This document shows positions 1 to 9,503 of a DNA stretch of 64,000 nucleotides, one piece after another. This stretch comes from an uncultured Phocaeicola sp. Its GTDB lineage: Bacteria > Bacteroidota > Bacteroidia > Bacteroidales > Bacteroidaceae. The stretch covers positions 1 to 64,000 of the forward strand of contig CANQSM010000002.1 in the NCBI GenBank assembly GCA_947626525.1, read 5' to 3'. The notes beneath the pieces were generated by a model. It searched no databases and had not been told where the DNA came from. It saw only the letters and a program-made list of their open reading frames with translations. A program made the position numbers and the translations under genes. The first letter of the stretch is position 1; each line of letters begins with the position of its first letter.

Positions 1-52
1 GTTCTTTGTAAAGTTACAAAATATCTATCATATTGGCAAATAATTAGTTGAC

Positions 53-1102
53 TAAATTCTGAATATCCCTAATTTAACTTATTCAGATAAGGGATTTCAT
101 ATAGGTGTGACAGGTGTTTATAATGTTTTCAACAGATTGTTGAAACCGAGTAGTGAAGCTTATAAGAAATATTATCCGCGCGGAACAGAATTTTATGCTT
201 ACGGGGCAGATTACAGTTATTTTCATCATCGCCTAACCATAGCGGGTGAAACGGCTTATTGCAAGGGAGGAGGAATCGCTACGATGAATTCTTTACAATT
301 TCAGTGTTGGCGTGATTATAAGTTGATTCTTGTGCAGCGTTATTATTCGAAAGAATACAATGCCCTCTATGCCAATTCCTTTTCCGAATCGAGTGGTGTG
401 CAGAACGAGAGTGGGCTGTATATAGGGATAGAGGCTATTCCGTGGCGACGAGTAAAGATAACCGGATATTTCGACTGTTTTCGGTTCCCTTATCTGAAAT
501 ACCAGGCTTCCGTACCTTCTTCCAGGGGAATAGATGGAGTGTTGCAAGCCTTTTGGACACCTGGAAAAAAGATGTCTTTCCTGTTGAAATATCGTTATAA
601 GAATAAGGGCAAAGATTTTACTTTGCCGGATACAAAGAAGAAAGGTATTGACATGGAAATACAGCAGAAAATTTGTCTTCAATGGCAATATATTCCCATA
701 GACAAGCTGACATTGAAGACTACTTTCGATTATGCGCAGGTCGATTTTAGAACGCATGAGAGTGATTGCGGGTATATGTTTACACAGAATATAGAATATG
801 TTCCAAGTTTTTTTCCGATACGTTTCGATATAGCGATGGCCTATTTCCATACAGACAGTTACGACAGCCGTTTATACAGATACGAGAAAGGCATGCTTTA
901 TGCTTTTTCTTTTCCTTCCTTCTACTATCAGGGTATGCGGTTGGCTGCCCAAATTCGTTATGAAATAAACAATCATTTTACAGTGATTGCCAAATATGGA
1001 AATACTCGTTATTTTGACAGGGAATCCATTGGTTCTTCACTGCAGAAGATTGAAGGAAACCTGAAACAGGATATTCAACTGCAATGCAGAATAAAGTTTT
1101 AG
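53..1102 (+). pseudogene. C-terminal part of HhH (ComEA-like) outer-membrane protein, 5' end missing
   Basis: The open frame reads as the C-terminal half of a Bacteroidales helix-hairpin-helix protein whose second half is a predicted membrane beta-barrel. Motifs such as GVQNESGLYIGIEA, FRFPYLKY, AYFHTDSYDSRLYRYEK and LLYAFSFPSFY-like text (here MLYAFSFPSFYYQGMR) fit what I remember of that family, which is usually around 680 residues. Coding similarity can be followed back to about base 71 (NLTYSDKGFHIG), but the same frame has stops at 41-43 and 53-55, and the other two frames also stop early. The track's GTG start at 107 falls inside a conserved stretch, so it is not a real start. The N-terminal HhH region is absent, so the gene is either truncated or frameshifted at the window edge. 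Function of the family is not firmly known; DNA uptake is only suggested by the HhH domain. Confidence 0.55.
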
Positions 1103-1285
1103 GAATATCATGAAATACCTTTTATCGTTACTTTATTTCTTAATATATATTAAAAATTGGCACAAGATGAACCGAAACGGCTTTCCTGTCGTTTAATTAT
1201 TAAAGCGGCTGGTTTCCGAACGGGATGCGGTTATCCCACGTAGCGGAGTAGGTCGTTATCAATCAATCATTAAAAAGTTTGCAAT

Positions 1286-2320
1286 ATGAAAATTCGGGTA
1301 TTTCTATTCGCTGTGCTTATGGCACTGTTGGGCAGTGCGGACGTGCGTCCGTGTTCACGTGTGGTATTCCAAGGCAGGGACAGCCTGACGGTCGTGGGGC
1401 GTACCTTGGACTGGCGGACGCCGATTCCTACAAATCTTTATGTCTACCCACGGGGCATGCGAAAGTCTGGAATGCCTTCGGGCAACACGCTGCACTGGAC
1501 CTCGAAATACGGGTCAGTGCTCGCCGTTTCGTACGATGGTGGCGTGACAGAGGGAATGAATGAAAAGGGGCTGGTGATGAACGGGCTCTTCTGCAAGGGT
1601 ACGGTGTACACGACCGTACAGGACGGCACGCTGCCCGTGATGAGTCTGGCCGTACTGGTAAGCTATATCCTCGATAACTTCGCCACTGTGGCCGAAGTAG
1701 AAAAATGGTTAGCCGAAACGTCTTTTGCCATTTACGGGCAGAGCTTCGATGGAGGTACCGCAGCGGCGCTGCACTGGGCTATCACCGACCGTTCGGGGAT
1801 GACTTTGGTGATGGAGTACCGGGACGGCAAGCTAAACACCTACGCTTCGCGCGATTACCAGGTGTTGACCAACGACCCGCCTTTCGAACAGATGCTCGCC
1901 ATCAATGCATATTGGCAGCAGGTGGGTGGTACGAACATGCTGCCCGGGACGGTACGCAGTGCTGACCGTTTCGTTCGGGCTTCGTTCTTCATCGACCACA
2001 TCCCCGCCGATGTGGATGACCGCACGGCCGCGGCCGCGGTGTTCAGCGTACTGGGAACTGTTTCCGTGCCGCTTGGATATACCGTAGAAGGAGAACCTAA
2101 CCTTTCGTCCACGCAATGGCGAAGCGTTGCCGACACGAAGAACCTTGTCTATTATTTCGGTTTCGCCTCGCAGTTCGCCGAGTTCTGGATCGACCTGAAA
2201 GACCTTGACTTGACGCCCGGAGCTCCAGTACGCAAGCTCGACACCTCGAAAGAAACTGGTCTCTGTTTCAATGTGAACGACCGCTTAGTACACTCCGATC
2301 CTTTCACCCCGATGTGGTAG
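1286..2320 (+). CDS. Choloylglycine hydrolase family protein (linear amide C-N hydrolase; bile-salt hydrolase/penicillin acylase type)
   Basis: This is a 344-residue Ntn-type amidase. An N-terminal signal peptide (MKIRVFLFAVLMALLGSADV) precedes RPCSRVVF; the Cys after it is the expected autocatalytic nucleophile once the leader is removed. Further family signatures are VVGRTLDW, YDGGVTEGMNEKGLV, the LTNDPPF stretch, MLPGTVRSADRFVRASF and STQWRSVAD near the C-terminus. The family hydrolyses amide bonds of conjugated bile acids or penicillin V, usually in the periplasm in Bacteroides. The sequence resembles what I remember of the B. thetaiotaomicron enzyme, but substrate cannot be set from sequence alone. 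Base composition is clearly more GC-rich than either neighbour (for example ACGGCCGCGGCCGCGG), which suggests transfer from a GC-richer relative. It is a single-gene unit facing the rdgB operon. Confidence 0.88.
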   Translation: MKIRVFLFAVLMALLGSADVRPCSRVVFQGRDSLTVVGRTLDWRTPIPTNLYVYPRGMRKSGMPSGNTLHWTSKYGSVLAVSYDGGVTEGMNEKGLVMNGLFCKGTVYTTVQDGTLPVMSLAVLVSYILDNFATVAEVEKWLAETSFAIYGQSFDGGTAAALHWAITDRSGMTLVMEYRDGKLNTYASRDYQVLTNDPPFEQMLAINAYWQQVGGTNMLPGTVRSADRFVRASFFIDHIPADVDDRTAAAAVFSVLGTVSVPLGYTVEGEPNLSSTQWRSVADTKNLVYYFGFASQFAEFWIDLKDLDLTPGAPVRKLDTSKETGLCFNVNDRLVHSDPFTPMW

Positions 2321-2417
2321 AAGGACTATGCGTTTCGCCAATCCCTAGTAGGCCCTTGTATTCCAAAGCACGGCTTCCATGGGATTTATTGGATGCCACA
2401 ATATATTCAGAATATTA

Positions 2418-2460
2418 AAAGACGTGGGGTCGACTTGTGAAAAAGACACCCCACGTCTTT
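2418..2460 (-). terminator. Rho-independent terminator between convergent genes
   Basis: A perfect 13-bp stem (AAAGACGTGGGGT / ACCCCACGTCTTT) with a 17-nt loop lies between the convergent hydrolase gene and rdgB. Read on the minus strand the stem is followed by TTTTAATATT, so it best serves the leuS-yitT-yitT-rdgB run. It may act in both directions. Confidence 0.75.
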
Positions 2461-2525
2461 CACACCAAATATATAACATAAATTGGCTTAGGAAAAGATA
2501 ATTGACAGATAAATAACGAAAACAA

Positions 2526-3113
2526 TCAAGTTTTTTCTTGAAGGAATTTTACTAACTTTTGTACGGCTTGTGCACGATGACTTATTTGATTTTTTATTTC
2601 TTCTCCCAATTCGGCAAAACTTTCGATATAACCTTCTGGTACAAAGAGAGGATCGTATCCAAATCCGGTCATACCTTTTTTTTCACGGAGGATATGTCCT
2701 TTTACAATACCTTCGAATTTGTATACTTCGCCGTTTAGGATGAGTGCTATGATTGTACGGAAACGGGCTTTGCGGTTTTCCTCGTTTTTTAGTTCTTCAA
2801 GTAGTCGTTTCATATTTGCTTCGGAATCGTGTCCTTCTTCTCCAGCATAACGAGCAGAATAAACACCCGGAGCACCATTGAGAGCCTCCACTTCCAATCC
2901 TGTGTCGTCAGCGAAACAATCCATGTTATAATGTTCGCAGATGTATTGTGCTTTTAGTAAGGCATTTCCTTCTAATGTATCAGCTGTTTCGGGAATATCT
3001 ACATGACAATGAATATCCTTTAAACTGAGTAGTTCTACTTTATCGTTAAGCATAGCAGATATTTCCTCTAACTTATGTGCATTATTGGTTGCGAATACCA
3101 GTTTTCTTTTCAT
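2526..3113 (-). CDS. rdgB: Non-canonical purine NTP pyrophosphatase (RdgB/HAM1 family)
   Basis: The 195-residue protein has the full HAM1 pattern: N-terminal [12 protein letters not shown] (substrate-binding TNNxxK), [25 protein letters not shown] in the middle, [12 protein letters not shown], and a C-terminal SHRAQA motif. The enzyme hydrolyses dITP, ITP and XTP to monophosphates and so cleans the cytoplasmic nucleotide pool. It is the last gene of a minus-strand run after two yitT genes (81 bp from the nearer one) and leuS. Length is normal for the family. The ATG start is directly followed by a typical beta strand ([10 protein letters not shown]). Confidence 0.95.
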   Translation of the reverse strand: MKRKLVFATNNAHKLEEISAMLNDKVELLSLKDIHCHVDIPETADTLEGNALLKAQYICEHYNMDCFADDTGLEVEALNGAPGVYSARYAGEEGHDSEANMKRLLEELKNEENRKARFRTIIALILNGEVYKFEGIVKGHILREKKGMTGFGYDPLFVPEGYIESFAELGEEIKNQISHRAQAVQKLVKFLQEKT

Positions 3114-3194
3114 GAGATATTTTCAATAGTTACTCTTTTTTAGCACTTGATATGATTCGGTAATTTCTTATTGCCGTTTTTAAAGTCAATTTTC

Positions 3195-4100
3195 TCATTT
3201 TACTTTTATTCGGTCGAATCCTTCACCGTAGACACCCACCACATTACTTTGTGAAACAAAGGCATTGGGGTCGATATCTTTTACTAAGCGGAAAATATTG
3301 ATACTTTGATTTCGTTTGGCCAACACGAATACGATTTTTACGGGTTGCCGGCTATACCATCCTGTACCATCGATAAGAGTGACTCCCCTATTAATGTCCT
3401 TGTTGATGGCTTGAGCTATTTCATTGTATTTTTTCGAGAAAATAAAGAATTGTACAGATTGTCGTGCGCTGTTAATAACATAGTCAAGTATGATACTCAT
3501 GATGATGAGTGTAGCGAAGCCGAATACTACTCTTCTCCAATCGTGAAACACGAAATAACATGATGAAATAATGAAAATGTCACAATACATAATCATACGT
3601 CCGAAGGTGATATCACGGTATTTATTCACGATAGCAGCTATGATGTCAGTACCGCCCGTACTACCATTGTTCAGGAATACGATGGCAATACCTAAACCAC
3701 ACATACACGAGCCTAATACACAGCCCATGAAATCTTGTCCAGGACCAAGAATAAGCGTAAAATTGCCATTATCATCTTTCATCATTTCTTGGAATAGCCA
3801 AAGAAAGAAAGTCAGGACAAATACCGCATAAATAGTTTTGATACAGAATTTTAATCCCAATATTTTTAAAGCAACCAATAAAAATGCAGCATTGATGAAG
3901 AAGTAAGATACCTGTATCTCAATTCCTGTGGCATAATAAATAATGGCTGATACGCCGGTTAGCCCCCCTGTGGTAATCTGATAAGGGAGTAAAAAGCAAG
4001 CCCATGCCAGCGCATAACTGATTAGTCCAAATGTAATCATGATATAATCTTTGGATTCGCGCCACAATAGTATAGCTGAATGTTTTTTATTATTCATCAT
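3195..4100 (-). CDS. YitT family membrane protein (copy 2)
   Basis: A 301-residue integral membrane protein with about five or six hydrophobic segments in residues 20-215 (ITFGLISYALAWACFLLP, YFFINAAFLLVALKILGL, IYAVFVLTFFLWLF) and a soluble C-terminal domain of the DUF2179 type (GVTLIDGTGWYSRQPVKIVFVL; NVVGVYGEGFDRIK). Motif NNGSTGGTDIIAAIVNK is typical of YitT proteins. The family's transport role is not settled. It stands 30 bp downstream of a clear paralogue with the same architecture and before rdgB, so the pair is a tandem duplication within the leuS operon. The initial MM gives two possible starts (4100 or 4097). Confidence 0.88.
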   Translation of the reverse strand: MMNNKKHSAILLWRESKDYIMITFGLISYALAWACFLLPYQITTGGLTGVSAIIYYATGIEIQVSYFFINAAFLLVALKILGLKFCIKTIYAVFVLTFFLWLFQEMMKDDNGNFTLILGPGQDFMGCVLGSCMCGLGIAIVFLNNGSTGGTDIIAAIVNKYRDITFGRMIMYCDIFIISSCYFVFHDWRRVVFGFATLIIMSIILDYVINSARQSVQFFIFSKKYNEIAQAINKDINRGVTLIDGTGWYSRQPVKIVFVLAKRNQSINIFRLVKDIDPNAFVSQSNVVGVYGEGFDRIKVK

Positions 4101-4130
4101 AAATTGTATACCTTTAAAAAATGAATTGAT

Positions 4131-5027
4131 TTATTTGATTTTAATTCGATCGAACCCTTCGCCGTAAACACCCACTACATTGCTTTGCGAGATGAAAGCG
4201 TCGGGATCGATGTCTTTTACTAAACGGAATATATTGATACTTTGGGTATGTTTGGCTAAAATGACTATTACTTTCACCGGTTGTTTGCTGTACCAACCTA
4301 TACCATCGAGGAGTGTGACACCTCGATGGAGATCGTGGGTTACCGCTTCGGCTATTTCTTCGTAGTGTTTAGAAAAGATGAGAAACTGTACAGAGCGTCG
4401 TGCGCTGTTAATAACATAATCGATAATCAAACTGCTTATGATAAGTGTAGTGTATCCGAACAATACTCGTCGCCAGTCGTGAAATACAAAGTAACACGAA
4501 GAAATGATGAGTATGTCCATATACATAATCATGCGTCCGAAAGTAACATCTCGGAATTTATTGACGATAGCGGCTATAATATCGGTGCCACCTGTGCTTC
4601 CATTGTTGATAAACACGATGGCAATGCCGATTCCGGTCATACATGAGCCTAATACACATCCCATAAAGTCTTGTCCTTCACCAACTAATTTTACCAATTT
4701 CCCAGAGTCGTCTTTTAGAATTTCTTGAAACAGCCATAGGAAAAATGTCATGGCGAACACTCCATAAATGGTTTTAATACAAAATTTGAAGCCTAATATT
4801 TTCAGGGCTACTATCAACAATGCGGCATTGATAAAAAAATACGATATTTGTATTTCCACACCGGTAGCGTAGAAGATGATAGCGGATATACCCGTTACCG
4901 CGCCAGTGGTAATCTGGTAAGGTAAAAGGAAACATGTCCATCCTAAAGAGTAACAAATGACACCGAGGGTGATAAACAGGTAATCTCTTGATTCCCGCCA
5001 AAATTTTAAAATCATTTGTTTGTCCAT
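4131..5027 (-). CDS. YitT family membrane protein (copy 1)
   Basis: A 298-residue paralogue of the next gene downstream. It has the same order of hydrophobic segments, NNGSTGGTDIIAAIVNKFRD, and a C-terminal DUF2179-like domain (GVTLLDGIGWYSKQPVKVIVILAK ending NVVGVYGEGFDRIKIK). Most residues are shared between the two copies along the whole length, which marks a tandem duplication rather than two unrelated members. It begins 18 bp after leuS and is surely co-transcribed with it. Molecular function is unknown; a membrane transport or sensing role is a family-level guess. Confidence 0.88.
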   Translation of the reverse strand: MDKQMILKFWRESRDYLFITLGVICYSLGWTCFLLPYQITTGAVTGISAIIFYATGVEIQISYFFINAALLIVALKILGFKFCIKTIYGVFAMTFFLWLFQEILKDDSGKLVKLVGEGQDFMGCVLGSCMTGIGIAIVFINNGSTGGTDIIAAIVNKFRDVTFGRMIMYMDILIISSCYFVFHDWRRVLFGYTTLIISSLIIDYVINSARRSVQFLIFSKHYEEIAEAVTHDLHRGVTLLDGIGWYSKQPVKVIVILAKHTQSINIFRLVKDIDPDAFISQSNVVGVYGEGFDRIKIK

Positions 5028-5045
5028 GACATGTTTTTTCTCTGG

Positions 5046-8000
5046 TTATAGTACGATGTTCACAATCTTTTTCGGAACAATAATCACTTTCTTGGGTGTA
5101 CGTCCATCAATGTATTTCTGTGATGCTTCATGATTCATAACGGTTGATTCAATGGTCGCGTTATCTACATCTGCCGGGAAATCTAATGTAAAACGGGCTT
5201 TTCCATTGAATGATACCGTATATTTTACGGTATCTTCTTTGAGATAGGCTTCGTTGAAGACCGGCCACTTGGCATCGCAAACTGAAGTGTTGTGTCCCAG
5301 TGCTTCCCACAGTTCTTCACTGATGTGAGGAGCGAACGGCGCTAGTAGGATAATCAGATTTTCCAGGACGGTTTTTTTGTTGCATTTCAGTTGTGTCAGT
5401 TCATTTACACAAATCATGAAAGCGCTGACGGAAGTATTGTATGAGAAGTTTTCAATGTCTTCTCCTACTTTCTTTATTAGTTTATGGATAGCTTTCAACT
5501 CTTCTTTAGTAGCTTCTTCCTCTTTGGGCAAAAACTCACCTGTACGGCTGTAGAAGAGTCCCCAAAGTTTTTTGATGAAACGGTGTACACCATCGATGCC
5601 GTTAGTATCCCAAGGTTTGGATTGTTCTACTGGGCCAAGGAACATTTCGTACATGCGCAGTGTATCGGCACCATATTTTTCTACAATCATGTCAGGGTTT
5701 ACCACATTATACATCGATTTACTCATTTTCTCTACTGCCCATCCGCAAATGTATTTGCCGTCTTCCAAAAGAAATTCAGCTTGATTGTATTCAGGACGCC
5801 AGTTTTTGAAAGCCTCGATATCCAGTACATCGTTGGTTACTATGTTTACGTCTACATGTATTTCGTTCACACCTTGGTTGGCAAAAAGTTCTTCGGAGAG
5901 ATTTGCCTGAGATTCTCTGCATAGGGCACCTAATTGTTCTGCGTTGTATTTTCCTTTGGAAATGCCGTCAGCAATGCTCTTCGAAACGAACAAGTTGGTA
6001 GGAATGACTTCTTTTGTTCCATTTATCGTTTTCCAAGAGTAATAGCGGTAGACGAAATTGCTCCGTCCTTGAATCATTCCTTGGTTTACCAATTTCTGGA
6101 ACGGTTCTTCTTTTACGCTTACGCCCAAATCGAACAGGAATTTATTCCAAAAACGTGAATAGATAAGGTGTCCCGTGGCATGTTCCGTACCTCCTACATA
6201 CAAGTCTACGTTCTGCCAATAATGATCTGCCTTTTCGGAAACCAGTTCTTCTCGATTGTGCGGATCCATGTAGCGCAGGTAGTAAGCGGACGACCCGGCA
6301 AATCCCGGCATGGTATTCAGTTCAATAGGAAAGATTGTTTGATTGTCTATCTTGCTGTTTTCCGTTACTTTTTTGTTGACCGTATCCCAAGCCCATTTGG
6401 TGGCATGTCCCAACGGAGGCTCACCCGTTTCAGTAGGGAGAAATTTGGTTACTTCCGGAAGTTCTAACGGCAGACAATCTTCGTCAATCATATAAGGCAT
6501 GCCCTCTTTGTAGTAAACCGGGAACGGTTCGCCCCAGTAGCGTTGACGGGAAAAAATAGCATCGCGCAGGCGAAAGTTGATTTTCACCCGCCCCAAGCTG
6601 TGTTCTTTTACAAACTGTTTAGTAGTTGCAATTGCTTCTTTCACGGTCAATCCATTCAAATTCAGGTTACAATACGGTTTCTTTGGATTGCCATTTTCAT
6701 CGAGGATGGGTGTGCCATCTTCGTTTGTCAGGCGGGGAGAGTTTTTCATGATACCTTCTTTGGCGTCAAAACTTTCTTCCGATACATCACAACCTTCAAT
6801 CAGCGGGCGGATTTCCAGACCGAAATGTTTGGCAAAGGCATAGTCGCGACTGTCGTGTGCCGGCACCGCCATGATGGCTCCGGTTCCGTATCCGGCTAAT
6901 ACGTAATCGCTTACCCATACCGGTACCTCCTCTCCCGTCATCGGGTTGATGGCGTATGCACCGGTAAATACACCTGTTACACGACGGTCGGCAATGCGTT
7001 CACGTTCGGTACGTTTTTTGGTGGCCTCCAAATAAGCTTCCACTTCTGCTTTTTGTTTGGGAGTAACTACTTGAGACACCAGTTCGCTTTCGGGAGCCAG
7101 TACCATGAATGTGACACCAAACATCGTGTCAGCACGAGTAGTAAAGATCGTAAATGAAATGTCTTTACTATCTGATTGGTCACGAGTAGCGTCTTTTTTG
7201 ATATGGAATTGTACTTCCGTGCCTTCCGACCGGCCAATCCAATTGCGTTGTGTCTCTTTCAAAGAATCAGTCCAATCAATGTTTTCCAGTCCGTCAAGCA
7301 AACGCTGTGCATAGGCTGACACACGTAAGCACCATTGGCGCATCTTCTTTTGGATAACAGGATATCCACCTCGTTCGGATACTCCGTCTACCACTTCATC
7401 ATTGGCCAATACGGTACCCAACTGCGGGCACCAATTAACCATCGTTTCACCCAGATAGGCTATACGATAATTCATCAGTGTTTCCTGTTGTTGCTTTTCA
7501 CTCATGGCTTTCCATTCATCGGCAGTAAATGAGAGTTCTTCGCTGCAAGCTATGTCCAGTCCTTCTGTTCCTGAAGTAGAAAAAGCTTTAGTCAATTCGT
7601 CAATAGGGCGTGCTTGCTTTTTCTGATTGCAATAATAGCTATGGAACATTTTCTGAAAAGCCCATTGTGTCCAGTGGTAATATTCCGGTTCACATGTGCG
7701 TACTTCTCGGTTCCAGTCGAAAGAGAATCCTATTTTATCCAACTGTTCCCGATAGCGGTTGATATTGTTTACAGTAGTGATAGCCGGATGTTGTCCCGTT
7801 TGGATTGCATATTGTTCCGCCGGCAAACCATACGAATCGTATCCCATCGGATTCAGTACGTTATAACCTTGCAAACGTTTGTAGCGTGCATAAATATCTG
7901 AAGCGATATATCCCAGTGGATGTCCTACATGCAAACCGGCTCCGGACGGGTATGGAAACATATTTAATACGTAATATTTCTTTTTTGATTCATCTTCCGT

Positions 8001-8072
8001 TACCTGGTATGTTTTGTTCTCTACCCAGCGTTGATGCCATTTTTTTTCAATCTCTCTGAAATTATATTCCAT
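5046..8072 (-). CDS. leuS: Leucyl-tRNA synthetase
   Basis: This class I aminoacyl-tRNA synthetase charges tRNA-Leu in the cytoplasm. It has the HIGH-type motif in [17 protein letters not shown] near residue 45, the CP1 editing domain ([42 protein letters not shown]), the [12 protein letters not shown] loop in the C-terminal third and an anticodon-binding tail ([14 protein letters not shown]). The protein has 1008 residues, roughly 60 more than I remember for other Bacteroides LeuS (about 940). The extra material appears to lie before the KMSKS loop, around [17 protein letters not shown] to [11 protein letters not shown], in the leucine-specific-domain region. It heads the leuS-yitT-yitT-rdgB run and has a TATCTTTG -7 box upstream. 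Confidence 0.96.
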   Translation of the reverse strand: MEYNFREIEKKWHQRWVENKTYQVTEDESKKKYYVLNMFPYPSGAGLHVGHPLGYIASDIYARYKRLQGYNVLNPMGYDSYGLPAEQYAIQTGQHPAITTVNNINRYREQLDKIGFSFDWNREVRTCEPEYYHWTQWAFQKMFHSYYCNQKKQARPIDELTKAFSTSGTEGLDIACSEELSFTADEWKAMSEKQQQETLMNYRIAYLGETMVNWCPQLGTVLANDEVVDGVSERGGYPVIQKKMRQWCLRVSAYAQRLLDGLENIDWTDSLKETQRNWIGRSEGTEVQFHIKKDATRDQSDSKDISFTIFTTRADTMFGVTFMVLAPESELVSQVVTPKQKAEVEAYLEATKKRTERERIADRRVTGVFTGAYAINPMTGEEVPVWVSDYVLAGYGTGAIMAVPAHDSRDYAFAKHFGLEIRPLIEGCDVSEESFDAKEGIMKNSPRLTNEDGTPILDENGNPKKPYCNLNLNGLTVKEAIATTKQFVKEHSLGRVKINFRLRDAIFSRQRYWGEPFPVYYKEGMPYMIDEDCLPLELPEVTKFLPTETGEPPLGHATKWAWDTVNKKVTENSKIDNQTIFPIELNTMPGFAGSSAYYLRYMDPHNREELVSEKADHYWQNVDLYVGGTEHATGHLIYSRFWNKFLFDLGVSVKEEPFQKLVNQGMIQGRSNFVYRYYSWKTINGTKEVIPTNLFVSKSIADGISKGKYNAEQLGALCRESQANLSEELFANQGVNEIHVDVNIVTNDVLDIEAFKNWRPEYNQAEFLLEDGKYICGWAVEKMSKSMYNVVNPDMIVEKYGADTLRMYEMFLGPVEQSKPWDTNGIDGVHRFIKKLWGLFYSRTGEFLPKEEEATKEELKAIHKLIKKVGEDIENFSYNTSVSAFMICVNELTQLKCNKKTVLENLIILLAPFAPHISEELWEALGHNTSVCDAKWPVFNEAYLKEDTVKYTVSFNGKARFTLDFPADVDNATIESTVMNHEASQKYIDGRTPKKVIIVPKKIVNIVL

Positions 8073-8124
8073 TGCGATATAAAATTTATATGATTATTTT
8101 GTCAGTTCATTCTATTTCAGTGTG

Positions 8125-8132
8125 CAAAGATA
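8125..8132 (-). promoter_or_regulatory. -7 box of the leuS operon promoter
   Basis: TATCTTTG on the minus strand matches the Bacteroides -7 consensus TAnnTTTG and lies 53 bp upstream of the leuS start. No clear TTTG -33 box is seen at the usual 19-21 bp distance, so only the -7 element is claimed. Confidence 0.55.
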
Positions 8133-8371
8133 GTGAAAGTTAGGTATTTTCTTCTTTTATAACTCTATATTTTGTTTGGAGAGTCCGAAACAAAAATGAT
8201 TTGAAACAATAATGCCGGATGATGAAAGTGCAGTTCCATAATAGAATGTATACGATACGAAGAAAACGGTTAAGATTTTGGTTTATCGTTTCTTTTTCCC
8301 GTATTCGGAGGCGGAGAAAATTGATGTATGTCAAGAAAATATTGTTTTTATGCTAAAAAACATGTTTCTTA

Positions 8372-8402
8372 TTGGTTACTATACAAGGAGTGTATACATT
8401 TG
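8372..8402 (+). promoter_or_regulatory. Bacteroides-type promoter of the small transcription unit
   Basis: TTGG (8372-8375), a 19-bp spacer and TACATTTG (8395-8402) fit the Bacteroides -33/-7 pattern very well. Transcription should begin near 8408 and would run through a 26-codon ORF to a strong terminator at 8600-8636. No larger plus-strand gene follows, so the promoter serves this unit only. Confidence 0.7.
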
Positions 8403-8486
8403 CAATGTAATATTTATTGCAAGGGATAACAAGATATACACTTCGTGAAGGAGTATCATAGGTAATAGTTAAAAGGTAAAAAGATT

Positions 8487-8567
8487 ATGATTTTAGTTAT
8501 TAGTGTGTTGGTAGCAACGGTAATGATTGCTTCAACTAATCGTCCCTCTGATGGAGGTTGGATGTAG
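8487..8567 (+). CDS. Putative 26-residue hydrophobic small protein
   Basis: ATG at 8487 opens a frame for MILVISVLVATVMIAS followed by a polar tail with Pro-Ser-Asp-Gly-Gly-Trp and a TAG stop. The first 16 residues could form a membrane segment or signal sequence. The ORF is too short for the track but is enclosed by a near-consensus promoter about 100 bp upstream and a strong terminator 33 bp downstream, so the roughly 230-nt transcript is probably real. The RNA itself could be the product, and a hairpin (ATAC...CTTC/GAAG...GTAT) lies in its 5' part near 8434. I do not recognise the peptide. Confidence is higher for the transcript than for translation. Confidence 0.4.
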   Translation: MILVISVLVATVMIASTNRPSDGGWM

Positions 8568-8599
8568 AAAATTTGAGAGATATTGAAATTGAAGTAATA

Positions 8600-8636
8600 A
8601 CGGACGACTCTAAAAATAAAGAGTCGCCCGTTTTTT
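8600..8636 (+). terminator. Rho-independent terminator of the small unit
   Basis: A 12-bp stem ACGGACGACTCT / AGAGTCGCCCGT (one G-U pair) with an 8-nt loop is followed by TTTTT on the plus strand. The T-run polarity shows that it ends plus-strand transcription, not the facing DUF3826 gene. Confidence 0.85.
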
Positions 8637-8663
8637 AAAGATTAACTATATGAAAATCTGAAA

Positions 8664-9335
8664 TTATTTCTTATTTTTCTTAGCTTCGATACGCTTGTAC
8701 CACGCTTCTCTTTCCTTGTTCAAGTCATATCCACGTTTAGATAGATAATTGTTGATACGTCCTTTGTATTTGCCGAATGCTTCATGTTTTTTATTTGAGT
8801 TTTCTGCATCCATGGCAAATTCCCGGGCTTCTATTAACCACGCATAGATTTGTGCTTTTTCTTCTTTTGTCAGAGAAGGAATCATGTCGAGCGTTGCATC
8901 ATAAGTTACTTTTACTACCCCGTATGTCATGCCATCTTTTACAGCTTCAATTTGTTTATCGTTTAAATAAAGAGAAAGAGCAGTTGGAAAAGCAAAATGC
9001 GAATGGTAAAGTGCCGCATCTTTTTCATGGTTGGCCGCTTTGATAGCATTATCTTTGTCGGTTCCTGTTACACCGGATTCTTTTACCGCTTTCACCTTGC
9101 TGTCACGTACCGCGTAAATGTCATTTATCTCGAAATAACGGTTGGCGATGATATGAAGAACCTCTTTAGCCATATTTGTATCTGTAAGACCTAATTTATC
9201 TACAATTTTTTGTGAACGTGCCACAATTGATTCTACGTATTTCGGATCTCTGTTTTTGCTGTCTAAATCTACAGCTCCGGCTACGGTTGATATAAAAAAG
9301 AGTATAACGAGTATAGAGGAATATTTTAATTTCAT
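8664..9335 (-). CDS. DUF3826 domain-containing secreted protein
   Basis: A 223-residue protein with an N-terminal signal peptide (MKLKYSSILVILFFISTVAGA). The mature part is helical and charged, with NRYFEINDIYAVRDSKV, HSHFAFPTALSLYLNDKQIEAVKDGMTYG and LIEAREFAMDAENSNKKHEAFGKYKGRINNYLSKRGYDL, which I recognise as the DUF3826 pattern. Members occur in pectin and rhamnogalacturonan utilisation loci of Bacteroides; no enzymatic activity is known to me. It sits downstream of the PL1 pectate lyase on the same strand with a 168-bp AT-rich gap, so a joint role in pectin use is likely. Confidence 0.78.
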   Translation of the reverse strand: MKLKYSSILVILFFISTVAGAVDLDSKNRDPKYVESIVARSQKIVDKLGLTDTNMAKEVLHIIANRYFEINDIYAVRDSKVKAVKESGVTGTDKDNAIKAANHEKDAALYHSHFAFPTALSLYLNDKQIEAVKDGMTYGVVKVTYDATLDMIPSLTKEEKAQIYAWLIEAREFAMDAENSNKKHEAFGKYKGRINNYLSKRGYDLNKEREAWYKRIEAKKNKK

Positions 9336-9503
9336 TGTTATTTGTTTTTATAATCAATTGAGGGAATATATCCAAATTTTATATATATTTTTTAGAAACT
9401 AATACCTATTTATTGTTAGGAGTTAAAGTTCAAATATTTGGTATACTCAAACTTTAACTCTTAAGCTTATTATTTGATTACGAACACTATTTATACTGAC
9501 TTA

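Noticed and set aside
8140-8334. 64-codon minus-strand ORF upstream of leuS
   Set aside because: It lies upstream of the leuS -7 box, has no recognisable motif and a composition expected from AT-rich spacer DNA.
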